DNA from: Qingrenia yutianensis
GTDB taxonomy: Bacteria; Bacillota; Clostridia; UMGS1810
Direction: 5' to 3'
DNA length: 64,000 bases
Assembly: GCF_014385105.1 (NCBI RefSeq)
Contig: NZ_JACRTE010000003.1
Location: 1 to 64,000, forward strand
The position numbers and the translations under genes are program-made. A model generated the notes under the pieces. That model ran no database searches. It was not told the origin of the DNA and saw nothing but the letters and a program-made list of their open reading frames with translations. This document shows positions 1 through 7,811 of this stretch, one piece after another (the first letter of the stretch is position 1; each line of letters begins with the position of its first letter).

Positions 1-80
1 GTTTTTCAAACAAATACCGAAAACAAACCGTCCGCCGAAAAATTAACGTTTGCAGAACGGGTCAAGGGCATCGCCCTTGT

Positions 81-187
81 CGTTTAGGGGTGTGGGGGAA
101 TCGAAACCCCCACGCTTTTCCCACCGCTTTTACGCTAAAAGCGGTGGGAAAAGCGTGGGGGTTCCGATTCCCCCGCACCCCTAAACG
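81..187. repeat. Long palindrome, unit 1
   Basis: The two arms are 52 nt each with a 3-nt CGC loop and differ at only two positions. The outer part begins CGTTTAGGGG and ends CCCCTAAACG. Each arm holds a smaller nested hairpin (GGGGG, 8 nt, CCCCC). The tip is CCCACCGCTTTTA against TAAAAGCGGTGGG. As DNA it could extrude as a cruciform, and as RNA it would be a very stable rod. Confidence 0.95.
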
Positions 188-330
188 GCTTGGGGTTCCA
201 CCCCAAGACCCCTTACGACAATCAAATCATTTAGACAACAGGTAATCGAAGTTTTTCAAACAAATACCGAAAACAAACCGTCCGCCGAAAAATTAACGTT
301 TGCAGAACGGGTCAAGGGCATCGCCCTTGT

Positions 331-435
331 CGTTTAGGGGTGTGGGGGAATCGAAACCCCCACGCTTTTGAGGCACTTTTAGAGTAAAAGTGCCTCAAAA
401 GCGCGGGGGTTCCGATTCCCCCGCACCCCTAAACG
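331..435. repeat. Long palindrome, unit 2, with a different tip
   Basis: The outer arms match unit 1, but the tip reads GAGGCACTTTTA, GAG, TAAAAGTGCCTC. Both arms have changed together, so pairing is kept while the sequence differs from units 1 and 3. Confidence 0.95.
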
Positions 436-578
436 GCTTGGGGTTCCACCCTAAGACCCCTTACGACAATCAAATCATTTAGACAACAGGTAATCGAAGT
501 TTTTCAAACAAATACCGAAAACAAACCGTCCGCCGAAAAATTAACGTTTGCAGAACGGGTCAAGGGCATCGCCCTTGT

Positions 579-685
579 CGTTTAGGGGTGTGGGGGAATC
601 GAAACCCCCACGCTTTTCCCACCGCTTTTACGCTAAAAGCGGTGGGAAAAGCGTGGGGGTTCCGATTCCCCCGCACCCCTAAACG
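579..685. repeat. Long palindrome, unit 3
   Basis: Same sequence and folding as the palindrome of unit 1, including the CCCACCGC tip. Confidence 0.95.
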
Positions 686-828
686 GCTTGGGGTTCCACC
701 CCAAGACCCCTTACGACAATCAAATCATTTAGACAACAGGTAATCGAAGTTTTTCAAACAAATACCGAAAACAAACCGTCCGCCGAAAAATTAACGTTTG
801 CAGAACGGGTCAAGGGCATCGCCCTTGT

Positions 829-894
829 CGTTTAGGGGTGTGGGGGAATCGAAACCCCCACGCTTTTCCCACCGCTTTTACGCTAAAAGCGGTG
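829..894. repeat. Truncated palindrome, unit 4
   Basis: The left arm and tip match units 1 and 3, but the right arm stops after GCGGTG. The sequence then switches to CCTGCGGAGCAAA, the start of a dispersed repeat. This junction marks the end of the array. Confidence 0.9.
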
Positions 895-946
895 CCTGCG
901 GAGCAAACCGAAAAATAACAATAACCTATTTTTGATATAGAAAAAT
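891..946. repeat. Dispersed repeat, copy A
   Basis: It contains GCGGAGCAAA followed by an A-rich stretch, ATAACAATAACC and TATTTTTGATATAGAA. Closely similar copies lie at 1010-1067 and 13327-13390. Copy A is fused to the broken end of the tandem array. Confidence 0.75.
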
Positions 947-968
947 ATTTTTAAAACACCAACAAAAC

Positions 969-990
969 GGGGCGATGTGGGCATCGCCCC
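969..990. repeat. Small palindromic repeat (REP-like), copy 1
   Basis: GGGGCGATG and CATCGCCCC flank a short loop. Related palindromes of the form GGGACG...CGTCCC occur at 9002-9022 and 19711-19732, always between genes. Confidence 0.7.
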
Positions 991-1009
991 CTACAATATT
1001 ATTGAACGG

Positions 1010-1067
1010 GCGGAGCAAACCAAAAAAATAACGATAATCTATTTCTGATATAGAACAAAAATTTTAA
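1010..1067. repeat. Dispersed repeat, copy B
   Basis: GGCGGAGCAAACC followed by ATAACGATAATC and TATTTCTGATATAGAA. It is a second copy of the element at 891-946, about 120 bp downstream and separated from it by the small palindrome at 969-990. Confidence 0.7.
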
Positions 1068-1092
1068 ATCCCAGAAAAAATCATAGGGGCAA

Positions 1093-1185
1093 ACGGGGAA
1101 AAATCCCCGTAAAAATCCCCCTCTTATGTCATATTTACGGCAAAAAAATTATATATTTTTATATGGACAGGGGGGATTTTTATGG
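1093..1185 (+). promoter_or_regulatory. Possible RBS-sequestering leader of bofA
   Basis: AAAAATCCCCC at 1111-1121 is perfectly complementary to GGGGGATTTTT at 1171-1181, which contains the ribosome binding site of the next gene. Pairing can extend to 1107-1121 with 1171-1185 (one G-U pair), covering the ATG at 1182. An alternative hairpin ACGGGGA/TCCCCGT at 1093-1110 competes for bases 1107-1110. The pairing is seen directly. Regulation, and whether the transcript starts far enough upstream, are inferred. Confidence 0.4.
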
Positions 1186-1454
1186 AGTTGGAACTGTTTT
1201 CTAAATTTCTCGGCTACATACTCGGACTTCTGATAATTTTCACGGTTTGCAAAATCTTCTTCAAACCGCTGAAAGTGATATTTAAATTTTTCTTCAGCAG
1301 TTTTCTCGGACTGGTTCTGTTATTCATCATCAATTCATTTTCGCACATAACGGGATTTTACATCGGCATAAACCCCATAACCGCGCTGATTTTGGGGCTT
1401 TTGGGCGTGCCGGGGATTATTGTAATTGCGATACTGAAATTCTTCATTATGTGA
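1182..1454 (+). CDS. bofA: BofA-family sigma-K processing inhibitor
   Basis: A 90-residue, very hydrophobic protein with the family's usual length (about 87 residues in Bacillus). It has two to three membrane segments and the typical C-terminal signature, here INPITALILGLLGVPGI near residues 64-80. In Bacillus BofA sits in the outer forespore membrane with SpoIVFA and holds the SpoIVFB protease inactive until pro-sigma-K is to be cleaved. Many Clostridia keep bofA. The start is fixed by a strong GGGGGG ribosome binding site at 1170-1175. No recR or other usual bofA neighbour is visible. The gene lies just after the repeat region, and its ribosome binding site can pair with upstream sequence. 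The family call is confident; the role in this organism is inferred. Confidence 0.85.
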   Translation: MELELFSKFLGYILGLLIIFTVCKIFFKPLKVIFKFFFSSFLGLVLLFIINSFSHITGFYIGINPITALILGLLGVPGIIVIAILKFFIM

Positions 1455-1517
1455 AAAACCGCGAAAAAAAGGATTTTTCAAAAAAATGTGGTATTATATT
1501 ATTAAGGAAGTGATTTT

Positions 1518-2096
1518 ATGAGTAAAAAAATTATTGCGGTAAACGCAAGTCCGCACAAGGACGGCGACACCGCGTTTATGCTTAAAACCGCGCTCGATAT
1601 TTTAAATAAAAAAGGTTTTGACACCGAGCTTATCTATCTTCAGAGCGCGCTCAATTCCGCAAAAACACCGTTTTGTATGTGCTGTTCGTCGCCGTGCAGC
1701 AAGGCTTGCTACAAGGGCACGGAGCTTGAAACGGTTTTGGATAAAATGGAAAAAGCCGACTGCGTTATTTTCGGTTCGCCCGTATATTTCGGTGTTATGA
1801 CCGCCCAGCTTAAATGTCTTTTTGACAAAACGCGCGACGCACGCTCGCGCAAGGCGTTTGTCGGCAAACTCGGCTGTGCGTTTGTCTGCGGAGGCTCGCT
1901 TTTCGGCGGACAGGAGGCAACCGTGCGCTCAATTCACGACGCTATGCTGGTTGACGGCTTCACAATCGTCGGCACAAGTTCACAGAATGGTGCGGGGCAC
2001 TTCGGCGTATGCGCCCGTCACCCTGCAAATGCCGACGAAAACGCGCTTTCGAGAATTGACATTATTTGCGAAAGAATTGCCGAGGAGGTTAAGTAA
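1518..2096 (+). CDS. Flavodoxin-like NAD(P)H-dependent FMN reductase family protein
   Basis: 192 residues with the N-terminal flavodoxin-fold motif NASPHKDGDT (residues 9-18), which would hold the FMN phosphate, and GSPVYFG near residue 87, the second flavin loop. A cysteine-rich insert (CMCCSSPCSKAC, near residues 53-64) is typical of iron-sulfur flavoprotein or multimeric flavodoxin relatives and may bind a cluster or respond to redox state. It is probably a cytosolic oxidoreductase; the substrate cannot be read from sequence. An AAGGAAGTG ribosome binding site lies about 7 nt before the ATG. Only 3 nt separate it from dgt, so the two are probably co-transcribed. Confidence 0.8.
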   Translation: MSKKIIAVNASPHKDGDTAFMLKTALDILNKKGFDTELIYLQSALNSAKTPFCMCCSSPCSKACYKGTELETVLDKMEKADCVIFGSPVYFGVMTAQLKCLFDKTRDARSRKAFVGKLGCAFVCGGSLFGGQEATVRSIHDAMLVDGFTIVGTSSQNGAGHFGVCARHPANADENALSRIDIICERIAEEVK

Positions 2097-2099
2097 ACA

Positions 2100-3089
2100 T
2101 TGAACATACGCGAGCAGAGCGAAATGCTTGAAGAAAGGTACCTATGCGAGTATGCGTGTTTTTCAAAAAACACAAAAGGACGTCAAAAATTTGAGGAAAA
2201 GTGTCAAATCCGCACCGATTTTTCGCGCGACCGCGACCGAATTGTCCATTCAAAAGCATTCAGACGGTTAAAGCACAAAACACAGGTTTTCATATCGCCC
2301 GACAACGACCATTACAGAACGCGCCTCACGCACACGCTTGAGGTTTCGCAGATTGCCGCAACCATTGCAAAGGCACTGCGTTTAAACGCCGATTTGACCG
2401 AGGCTATAAGCCTTGGGCACGATTTGGGACACACGCCGTTCGGGCATATGGGCGAGCATATTTTGAACGAACTTTCGCCTCACGGGTTCAAGCATTATGA
2501 GCAAAGCCTGCGCGTGGTTGACGTTCTTGAAAAGGGCGGCGGGGGATTAAATCTCACATACGAGGTGCGCGACGGAATTTTAAACCACGCAGGCACTATG
2601 ACGGCAAGCACGTTTGAGGGAAAAATTATCAAATATGCCGACCGTTTTGCGTATCTCAACCACGATATTGACGACGCAATCCGTGCCGAAATAATCAAAA
2701 ACGACGACTTGCCGAGAGAATATATAAAAGTTCTCGGCGACCGCCATTCAAAACGCATAAACACGCTTATTACCGACATCATAAACACCACGCTGAAAAA
2801 CAAGGAAGTGTCTATGAGCGCCGAAATCGAGGGCGCAATGATGGGACTGCGTGCGTTTATGTTTGACACGGTTTACAAAAAAATCGGCGAGCAGGACAAA
2901 AAAGTTGAGCTTGTTATTGAAAAAATGTATAAATATTATCTTGAAAATCCCGAAAAAATGCCCGGCGAATTTGTGAATTTGCTCAAAAATTACGACGCCG
3001 ACACCGTTGTGTGCGACTATATTGCGAGTATGACGGACGGATATATTTTAAAGCGTTTCAATGCGCTTTTCGTTCCGCAGACGTGGTAA
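2100..3089 (+). CDS. dgt: Deoxyguanosinetriphosphate triphosphohydrolase-like HD protein
   Basis: 329 residues. HD-superfamily metal ligands are plain: H in RTRLTHTLEV (near residue 75) and the HD pair in GHDLGHTPFGHMGE (near 102-115), with a later D in LNHDIDDAI. The N-terminal FRRLKHKTQVF block is the family hallmark. Family members hydrolyse dGTP or other dNTPs to the nucleoside and triphosphate and so tune the dNTP pool. The start is TTG at 2100, with GAGGAGG at 2082-2088. Many Clostridia have this gene just before dnaG-rpoD, as here. It is the shorter form of the family, like other Gram-positive members (the E. coli enzyme is about 505 residues). Confidence 0.92.
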   Translation: MNIREQSEMLEERYLCEYACFSKNTKGRQKFEEKCQIRTDFSRDRDRIVHSKAFRRLKHKTQVFISPDNDHYRTRLTHTLEVSQIAATIAKALRLNADLTEAISLGHDLGHTPFGHMGEHILNELSPHGFKHYEQSLRVVDVLEKGGGGLNLTYEVRDGILNHAGTMTASTFEGKIIKYADRFAYLNHDIDDAIRAEIIKNDDLPREYIKVLGDRHSKRINTLITDIINTTLKNKEVSMSAEIEGAMMGLRAFMFDTVYKKIGEQDKKVELVIEKMYKYYLENPEKMPGEFVNLLKNYDADTVVCDYIASMTDGYILKRFNALFVPQTW

Positions 3090-3190
3090 TTTGCGGTAAT
3101 TTATAAATTTATGCAATTTTAAAAAGGAATTTCGAAAAAAATGTCGAATTAAAATACTTGTGCAAAAAATAAGGAAAATGGTGATGGATT

Positions 3191-4927
3191 TTGCCGCGTT
3201 ATCCCGAATACGTTATTCAGGAGGTTATCGACAAAAGCGATATTGTCGATGTCGTTTCCGAATACGTTCCGCTTAAAAAAAGCGGTTCAAATTATATGGG
3301 CCTTTGCCCGTTTCATAACGAAAAAACACCTTCGTTTTCGGTGTCGCCGCAAAAGGGAATTTTTCATTGTTTCGGCTGCGGAGAAGGCGGAACGGCGATA
3401 AGCTTTGTTATGAAAATGGAAAATTTAACCTTTTTGGAGGCGCTTAAAAAGCTTGCGGACAGGGCGAACGTCGCACTTCCCGAAACAAGTTATGCCGACA
3501 GCAAAAAAGAGGCTGCAATAAGGGATAAAAAAGAACTTTATTTTGAACTTAACAAAAAGGCGGCGCTTTTCTATTACGGTATGCTCTCAAAAAAAGAGGG
3601 CGCGCCTGCGGTTGCGTATTTCAAAGAAAGACAGCTCGACGGGCGGTGCGCAAAGTTTTATACTCTCGGATATTCCCCCAATTCGCGGACTGCGCTTTTG
3701 GATTATCTCAAGGGCGAGGGATATAAAGAGGAGGATATTTTCGCCGCCGGACTTGCGTCGAAAAACGACTCGGGCGCATATTTCGACCGTTTCAGAAACC
3801 GCATTATGTTTCCTATTTTTAATGCAAACGACAAGGCTATCGGCTTCGGTGCGCGCCGTATCACGGAGGACGTAAACCCGAAATATTTAAACACCGCCGA
3901 TACGCTTATTTACAATAAAAGCAAAAATCTGTATTCTTTAAACGTTGCGCGCCGTTCAAAATGCGGTGAGGTTATCTTGGTTGAGGGATATATGGACGTT
4001 ATCAGCGTTGTTAAACACGGCATTGCAAACGTTGTTGCGACGCTCGGCACGGCGCTTACCTCCGACCAGGCAAAACTTTTAAAACGCTATTTCAACGAAA
4101 TAATTATCTGCTACGACAGCGACGACGCGGGACTTGAGGCGAAAAAACGCGCGATAATGCTTTTGCGCGATTTCGACATAAAGGTAAGCGTTATGACGGT
4201 TGAGGGCGCGAAAGATACCGACGAATTTTTGAAAAAATACGGGCAAGACCGATTTTTGGCGCTGATAAACAAGCGAAAATCCGATTTACTGTATTTAATG
4301 GATATTTTTGGGGCAAAATATGAACTGCAAATAAACGTTGAGGACAGAATACGCTATGTTTCCGACCTTTTGCCGTATCTTGCAAAGGTGAAAAACGACG
4401 TGGAGCTTGATATTTACGTTGAGGAGATTGCGCGCCGTGCAAAAACGGGTGCGCAGGCGATATACGCCCAGCTCGGCAAAACACGCGTTGTAAAAGGAGA
4501 GCAAAGCGTGCAAAGCCCCGATATTCTGCCGTATGCCGGCGCGATTGTGTCGGACAAACTCGAAAAAACGCGCGAACTTCTTTTGTCGGTGCTTGCCGAC
4601 AGTGTGAGCATTTTTGAGCGTTTTGACGGCGAAATCGACGAAAAACTTTTTGAAAACAAAACTCATATCAAACTTTTTAATATAATCAAAGAACGCGCAA
4701 AAGAGCACCAGCGCCTCGAGGCAGGCAGTGTTATGACGCTTTTCGATGAGGACGAAATCGGCGAGGTTACAAAAATTTTGTCAATCGACGCAATGTGCGA
4801 CGATAAAACGAGAGCCGTCACCGATTATATTGCCGCGATTAAGCAGGAAATGCGCAAGGCGAAAATAAGCGAGCTTTTAAAAAGCGGAGATATGGAAAAG
4901 CTGAATGAGTTTTTAAAAAATAAATAA
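3191..4927 (+). CDS. dnaG: DNA primase
   Basis: 578 residues. The N-terminal zinc ribbon has CPFH (near 39-42) and CFGC (near 60-63). The TOPRIM catalytic core has LVEGYMD (near 262) and the metal-binding CYDSDDAGLEAKKRA stretch (near 306-320). The C-terminal part, which would bind DnaB helicase, is less conserved. It makes RNA primers at the replication fork. The start is TTG at 3191, chosen because the protein then begins MPRYPEYVIQEV, as primases do. The ribosome binding site is weak (GGTGATGG just upstream), which may keep expression low. It lies 31 nt before rpoD, the remnant of the macromolecular synthesis operon without rpsU. Confidence 0.97.
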   Translation: MPRYPEYVIQEVIDKSDIVDVVSEYVPLKKSGSNYMGLCPFHNEKTPSFSVSPQKGIFHCFGCGEGGTAISFVMKMENLTFLEALKKLADRANVALPETSYADSKKEAAIRDKKELYFELNKKAALFYYGMLSKKEGAPAVAYFKERQLDGRCAKFYTLGYSPNSRTALLDYLKGEGYKEEDIFAAGLASKNDSGAYFDRFRNRIMFPIFNANDKAIGFGARRITEDVNPKYLNTADTLIYNKSKNLYSLNVARRSKCGEVILVEGYMDVISVVKHGIANVVATLGTALTSDQAKLLKRYFNEIIICYDSDDAGLEAKKRAIMLLRDFDIKVSVMTVEGAKDTDEFLKKYGQDRFLALINKRKSDLLYLMDIFGAKYELQINVEDRIRYVSDLLPYLAKVKNDVELDIYVEEIARRAKTGAQAIYAQLGKTRVVKGEQSVQSPDILPYAGAIVSDKLEKTRELLLSVLADSVSIFERFDGEIDEKLFENKTHIKLFNIIKERAKEHQRLEAGSVMTLFDEDEIGEVTKILSIDAMCDDKTRAVTDYIAAIKQEMRKAKISELLKSGDMEKLNEFLKNK

Positions 4928-4958
4928 TTTTAACAAATGAAAGGAGGAGCAGGCTTAT

Positions 4959-6068
4959 ATGGCTGAAGAAAAAAACGTTGAGGTTGAACAGACTCAAGGC
5001 GCTGCCGGTAAAAAAGAGATTATAAAAACGCTTATTGCAATCGGTCAGAAAAAGGGTGTGTTGTCATACAAAGAAATTGCTGATGCTCTTTCCGAAATTG
5101 ATTTAGATGTAAAGCAGATTGAAAAGGTTTATGAAACTCTGGAGCATTTGGGCATTGAGCTTGTTGAAGATTTAGACCGCGAGCTTGCCGAAATTCAAAC
5201 CAACGAGGAGGAAATTGACCTGTCAATTCCCGAAGGCGTCGGTTTGGACGACCCTGTGCGAATGTATCTTAAAGAAATCGGAAAGGTGCCTCTTTTGAGC
5301 AGTGATGAGGAAATCGAGCTTGCCGAGAGAATGCACAACGGCGACGAGGCTGCGAAAAAAAGGCTTTCCGAGGCGAACTTAAGGCTGGTTGTCAGCATTG
5401 CAAAACGCTATGTCGGCAGAGGTATGCTTTTTCTCGACCTTATCCAGGAAGGCAATCTCGGTCTTATAAAAGCGGTTGAAAAATTCGACTACACAAAAGG
5501 CTACAAATTCAGCACATACGCAACCTGGTGGATAAGACAGGCGATTACGCGCGCCATTGCCGACCAGGCGAGAACCATAAGAATACCTGTTCATATGGTG
5601 GAAACCATAAATAAGCTTATAAGAGTGTCGCGCCAGCTTTTGCAGGAACTCGGACGCGAGCCGAGAGTGGACGAAATCGCAAATGCAATGGGGGTAAACG
5701 ATGAAAAGGTGCGCGAAATTATGAAAATCGCACAGGAACCCGTGTCGCTTGAAACGCCTATCGGCGAGGAGGAGGACAGTATCCTCGGTGACTTTATTCC
5801 CGATAACGACGCGCCCGCACCGTCGGATATGGCGGCGTTTATGCTGCTTAAAGAACAGCTTATGAACGTTCTCGAAACGCTCACACCGCGTGAGGAAAAG
5901 GTTTTAAGACTGCGTTTCGGTCTTGACGACGGCAGAGCGAGAACGCTTGAGGAAGTCGGAAAAGAATTTAACGTTACCCGTGAGAGAATACGTCAGATTG
6001 AGGCGAAAGCACTGCGTAAATTAAGACACCCGAGCAGAAGCAAAAAGCTTAAAGATTTTCTTGAATAA
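4959..6068 (+). CDS. rpoD: Primary RNA polymerase sigma factor
   Basis: 369 residues, the size of Gram-positive SigA. A short region 1.1-like domain lies at about 20-70. Region 1.2 begins near DPVRMYLKEIG (about 98). Region 2 includes FSTYATWWIRQAI, which recognises and melts the -10 box. Region 4 has the helix-turn-helix FNVTRERIRQIEAKALRKLR near the C terminus, for the -35 box. The strong AAAGGAGGAG ribosome binding site at 4940-4949 fits high expression. A rho-independent terminator follows within 10 nt. Confidence 0.98.
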   Translation: MAEEKNVEVEQTQGAAGKKEIIKTLIAIGQKKGVLSYKEIADALSEIDLDVKQIEKVYETLEHLGIELVEDLDRELAEIQTNEEEIDLSIPEGVGLDDPVRMYLKEIGKVPLLSSDEEIELAERMHNGDEAAKKRLSEANLRLVVSIAKRYVGRGMLFLDLIQEGNLGLIKAVEKFDYTKGYKFSTYATWWIRQAITRAIADQARTIRIPVHMVETINKLIRVSRQLLQELGREPRVDEIANAMGVNDEKVREIMKIAQEPVSLETPIGEEEDSILGDFIPDNDAPAPSDMAAFMLLKEQLMNVLETLTPREEKVLRLRFGLDDGRARTLEEVGKEFNVTRERIRQIEAKALRKLRHPSRSKKLKDFLE

Positions 6069-6077
6069 AATTTTGAT

Positions 6078-6106
6078 AAAGACGGCGTTTTGCCGTCTTT
6101 ATATTT
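6078..6106 (+). terminator. Terminator of dgt-dnaG-rpoD
   Basis: Stem AAAGACGGC / GCCGTCTTT with a GTTTT loop, followed by ATATTTT. It sits just after the rpoD stop. The T-tract is interrupted, so some read-through into the next gene is possible. Confidence 0.8.
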
Positions 6107-6119
6107 TACGGAGGATATT

Positions 6120-6638
6120 ATGCTTAAACCGCTTGAAATATGCGATTTTGACAAGGTTTATAAAATTATGGACGAAAGTTTTCCGTCCGATGAACGCCGT
6201 TCGTATGACGGGCAAAAAAAGCTTTTTGAAGAGGACGAATACCGTATTTTTGCGCGTTATGACGGTGAAGATGTGACCGCGTTTATCGCGCTGTGGGATT
6301 TTGAAGATTTTGCGTATATAGAGCATTTTGCGGTGAACGAAAAAAGCCGTAACGGCGGTATCGGCGCGAAAATGCTTGCGGAAATTTTAAAAATTTTCAA
6401 TAAAACCGTCTGCCTTGAAGTTGAACCTCCCGAAAACGAAATTGCACAACGGCGTATTAAATTTTATGAAAGAAACGGATTTTTCCTAAACAATTTTGAA
6501 TATCTCCAGCCGTCTTTGGGCGATGGAAAAGGCGAAATTCCGCTCCTTGTTATGACGTCGGGCAAAAGTGCTGACAGGCGCGGATTTGAAAAAATAAGAA
6601 ATGTCTTGTATGAAAAAGTTTACAGGGTAAAAAAATAA
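6120..6638 (+). CDS. GNAT-family N-acetyltransferase
   Basis: 172 residues. The acetyl-CoA-binding motif A is NEKSRNGGIGAKML (near residues 73-86), with the R/Q-x-x-G-x-G/A core. FYERNGFF near residue 120 is the usual motif B end. The GNAT fold moves an acetyl group from acetyl-CoA to an amine; the acceptor is not evident. GGAGGAT at 6110-6115 fixes the start at 6120, although the frame is open further upstream through the terminator. It converges with the rubrerythrin gene. Confidence 0.85.
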   Translation: MLKPLEICDFDKVYKIMDESFPSDERRSYDGQKKLFEEDEYRIFARYDGEDVTAFIALWDFEDFAYIEHFAVNEKSRNGGIGAKMLAEILKIFNKTVCLEVEPPENEIAQRRIKFYERNGFFLNNFEYLQPSLGDGKGEIPLLVMTSGKSADRRGFEKIRNVLYEKVYRVKK

Positions 6639-6668
6639 GGCATACCGCCGTTTGGCGATATGCCTTTT
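6634..6668. terminator. Bidirectional terminator between GNAT gene and rbr
   Basis: Stem AAGGCAT...ATGCCTT extended by GCC/GGC near the loop, with A- and T-runs on the two sides. It serves the two converging genes. Confidence 0.8.
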
Positions 6669-6674
6669 GCATAA

Positions 6675-7211
6675 TCAATAATTTTCGGGTTTAACCTCAA
6701 AAAACGACTTCGGGTGACTGCAAACGGGGCAGACCTCAGGGGCCGAGTCGCCGTAGTGCAGATGACCGCAGTTTCGGCAAATCCACATAACCTTACCGCT
6801 CTTTTTGAACACCTCGTTTTTCTCAAGATTTTCAATGAGCTTTTTGTATCTTTGCTCGTGCTCTTTCTCAATTTCGCCCACCTTTTCAAAAAGCGACGCA
6901 ATCTCGTTAAAGCCCTCTTCGCGTGCCTCATCGGCGAATTTTTTATACATATCCGTCCATTCGTAGTTTTCGCCGTCCGCCGCGTCTTTTAAGTTGTCAA
7001 GCGTTTTGGGCATACCTTTTTTGAGAAGTTTAAACCAAATTTTTGCGTGCTCTTTTTCGTTTTCCGCAGTTTCCGCAAAAATGGCGGCAATCTGCTCAAA
7101 GCCGTCTTTTTTCGCTTGCGACGCATAATATGTGTACTTTGTTCTCGCCTGTGTTTCGCCGGCAAATGCCGCGCGCAGATTAGCCTCTGTTTTAGAACCG
7201 TTCAATTCCAT
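6675..7211 (-). CDS. rbr: Rubrerythrin
   Basis: 178 residues with the two classic domains. The N-terminal four-helix ferritin-like domain binds a di-iron centre (ligand motifs FAGETQARTKY near 15-25 and ENEKEHAKIW near 50-59, plus a second EIEKEHEQRY near 112). The C-terminal rubredoxin domain has CRNCGH (near 144) and CPVCSH (near 160) for one iron. The enzyme reduces hydrogen peroxide in the cytosol of anaerobes. It lies 74 nt downstream of perR on the same strand, so peroxide control by PerR is likely. Confidence 0.97.
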   Translation of the reverse strand: MELNGSKTEANLRAAFAGETQARTKYTYYASQAKKDGFEQIAAIFAETAENEKEHAKIWFKLLKKGMPKTLDNLKDAADGENYEWTDMYKKFADEAREEGFNEIASLFEKVGEIEKEHEQRYKKLIENLEKNEVFKKSGKVMWICRNCGHLHYGDSAPEVCPVCSHPKSFFEVKPENY

Positions 7212-7285
7212 AAAGAAATTCTCCTTTCAGATTTTGACTTATTTAGCCGAAATTATGCCTTTTCAGGCGGGGCGCTAAAGCAGTT

Positions 7286-7657
7286 TCAAAGATTTTTGCA
7301 CTGTGCGCAGATACCTGTAAAGCGCACGTCCGCCTTAGTTATAATATTTCCAAGTTTGTCAAAAAAATTCGCGGTGTTAATGTCAACGTCAACGTCAACC
7401 ACCCGTCCGCATTTTTCGCAGAGCATATGATTATGCCCTTCAAGCGTGCTGTCAAAAACGGATTTTTCCAAATCGACCTTCAAAATTTTGCCCTCGCCGG
7501 CAAGAAAATTTAAGTTTCGGTACACCGTACCAAGGCTGATATTCGGGATTTCCTTTTTAACGTCCTCGTAAATCTGTTCCGCGGTGGGGTGGTCTTTGCG
7601 CGACAAAACGTTGTCGAGTATCACTTCACGCTGATGTGAATAACGCGTAGTTTTCAT
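7286..7657 (-). CDS. perR: PerR-type Fur-family peroxide-sensing repressor
   Basis: 123 residues. The N-terminal winged helix ends with the recognition helix in SLGTVYRNLNFLAGEG. Two CxxC pairs (CEKC near 79-82 and CAQC near 118-121) hold structural zinc. The GHNH histidines (near 73-76) belong to the regulatory metal site, which in PerR binds iron or manganese and is oxidised by peroxide. It is transcribed with rbr, a standard PerR target. The promoter at 7697-7725 has a small palindrome over the start of transcription, consistent with self-repression. Fur or Zur identity cannot be fully excluded, but length and context favour PerR. Confidence 0.9.
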   Translation of the reverse strand: MKTTRYSHQREVILDNVLSRKDHPTAEQIYEDVKKEIPNISLGTVYRNLNFLAGEGKILKVDLEKSVFDSTLEGHNHMLCEKCGRVVDVDVDINTANFFDKLGNIITKADVRFTGICAQCKNL

Positions 7658-7680
7658 TTATTTACCCCTTTTATAAAATT

Positions 7681-7693
7681 AGTAATCGTTACT
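7681..7693 (-). promoter_or_regulatory. Candidate operator of perR-rbr
   Basis: AGTAA-TCG-TTACT, an inverted repeat just downstream of the -10 box, at the expected transcription start. The position suits a repressor. The sequence is shorter than, and only partly like, the AT-rich Per box of Bacillus. Confidence 0.4.
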
Positions 7694-7696
7694 GTT

Positions 7697-7725
7697 ATTA
7701 TATACTACACCGCCGAAAAAGTCAA
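7697..7725 (-). promoter_or_regulatory. Sigma-A promoter of perR-rbr
   Basis: Read on the minus strand: TTGACT (7725-7720), a 17-nt spacer, then TATAAT (7702-7697). The match to the consensus is near perfect. The perR start codon is about 33 nt further down. Confidence 0.8.
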
Positions 7726-7741
7726 CATTTTTTGCAAAATA

Positions 7742-7784
7742 AAAATTCCCCCGACAGAAATTATATTCAGCCGGGGGAAATTGT
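7742..7784 (-). terminator. Terminator of the ppiC-like gene
   Basis: On the minus strand, TTCCCCC and GGGGGAA pair around an AT-rich loop and are followed by TTTTTATTTT. It lies about 30 nt after the stop of the foldase gene. Confidence 0.85.
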
Positions 7785-7811
7785 TGCATAAACTAATCTT
7801 AAAATTTTGAG

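Larger units (their letters stand above)
1..894. repeat. Tandem array of about 250-bp units with giant hairpins
   Basis: Four head-to-tail units start at 1, 251, 499 and 749 with lengths of 250, 248, 250 and about 146 bp. The fourth breaks off at 894. The units are almost identical outside the hairpin tip. Each has a short hairpin (AAGGGC/GCCCTT, for example 64-78), a 105-107-nt near-perfect palindrome, a second small hairpin (CTTGGGG/CCCCAAG) and an AT-rich tail. No open reading frame of note is present. The array could be a non-autonomous mobile element amplified in tandem, or a structured intergenic repeat. The window begins inside or at the edge of the array, so the true copy number is unknown. 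Confidence 0.95.

Noticed and set aside
89..180. tRNA-like arms (GGGGG-TTCCGATT-CCCCC resembles a T-arm) in the tandem repeats
   Set aside because: The loop has one base too many, no acceptor or anticodon arm can be formed, and the arms pair with each other in one long rod.
1..894. CRISPR array
   Set aside because: Units are about 250 bp and nearly identical throughout, with no short repeats separated by unique spacers, and no cas genes are nearby.
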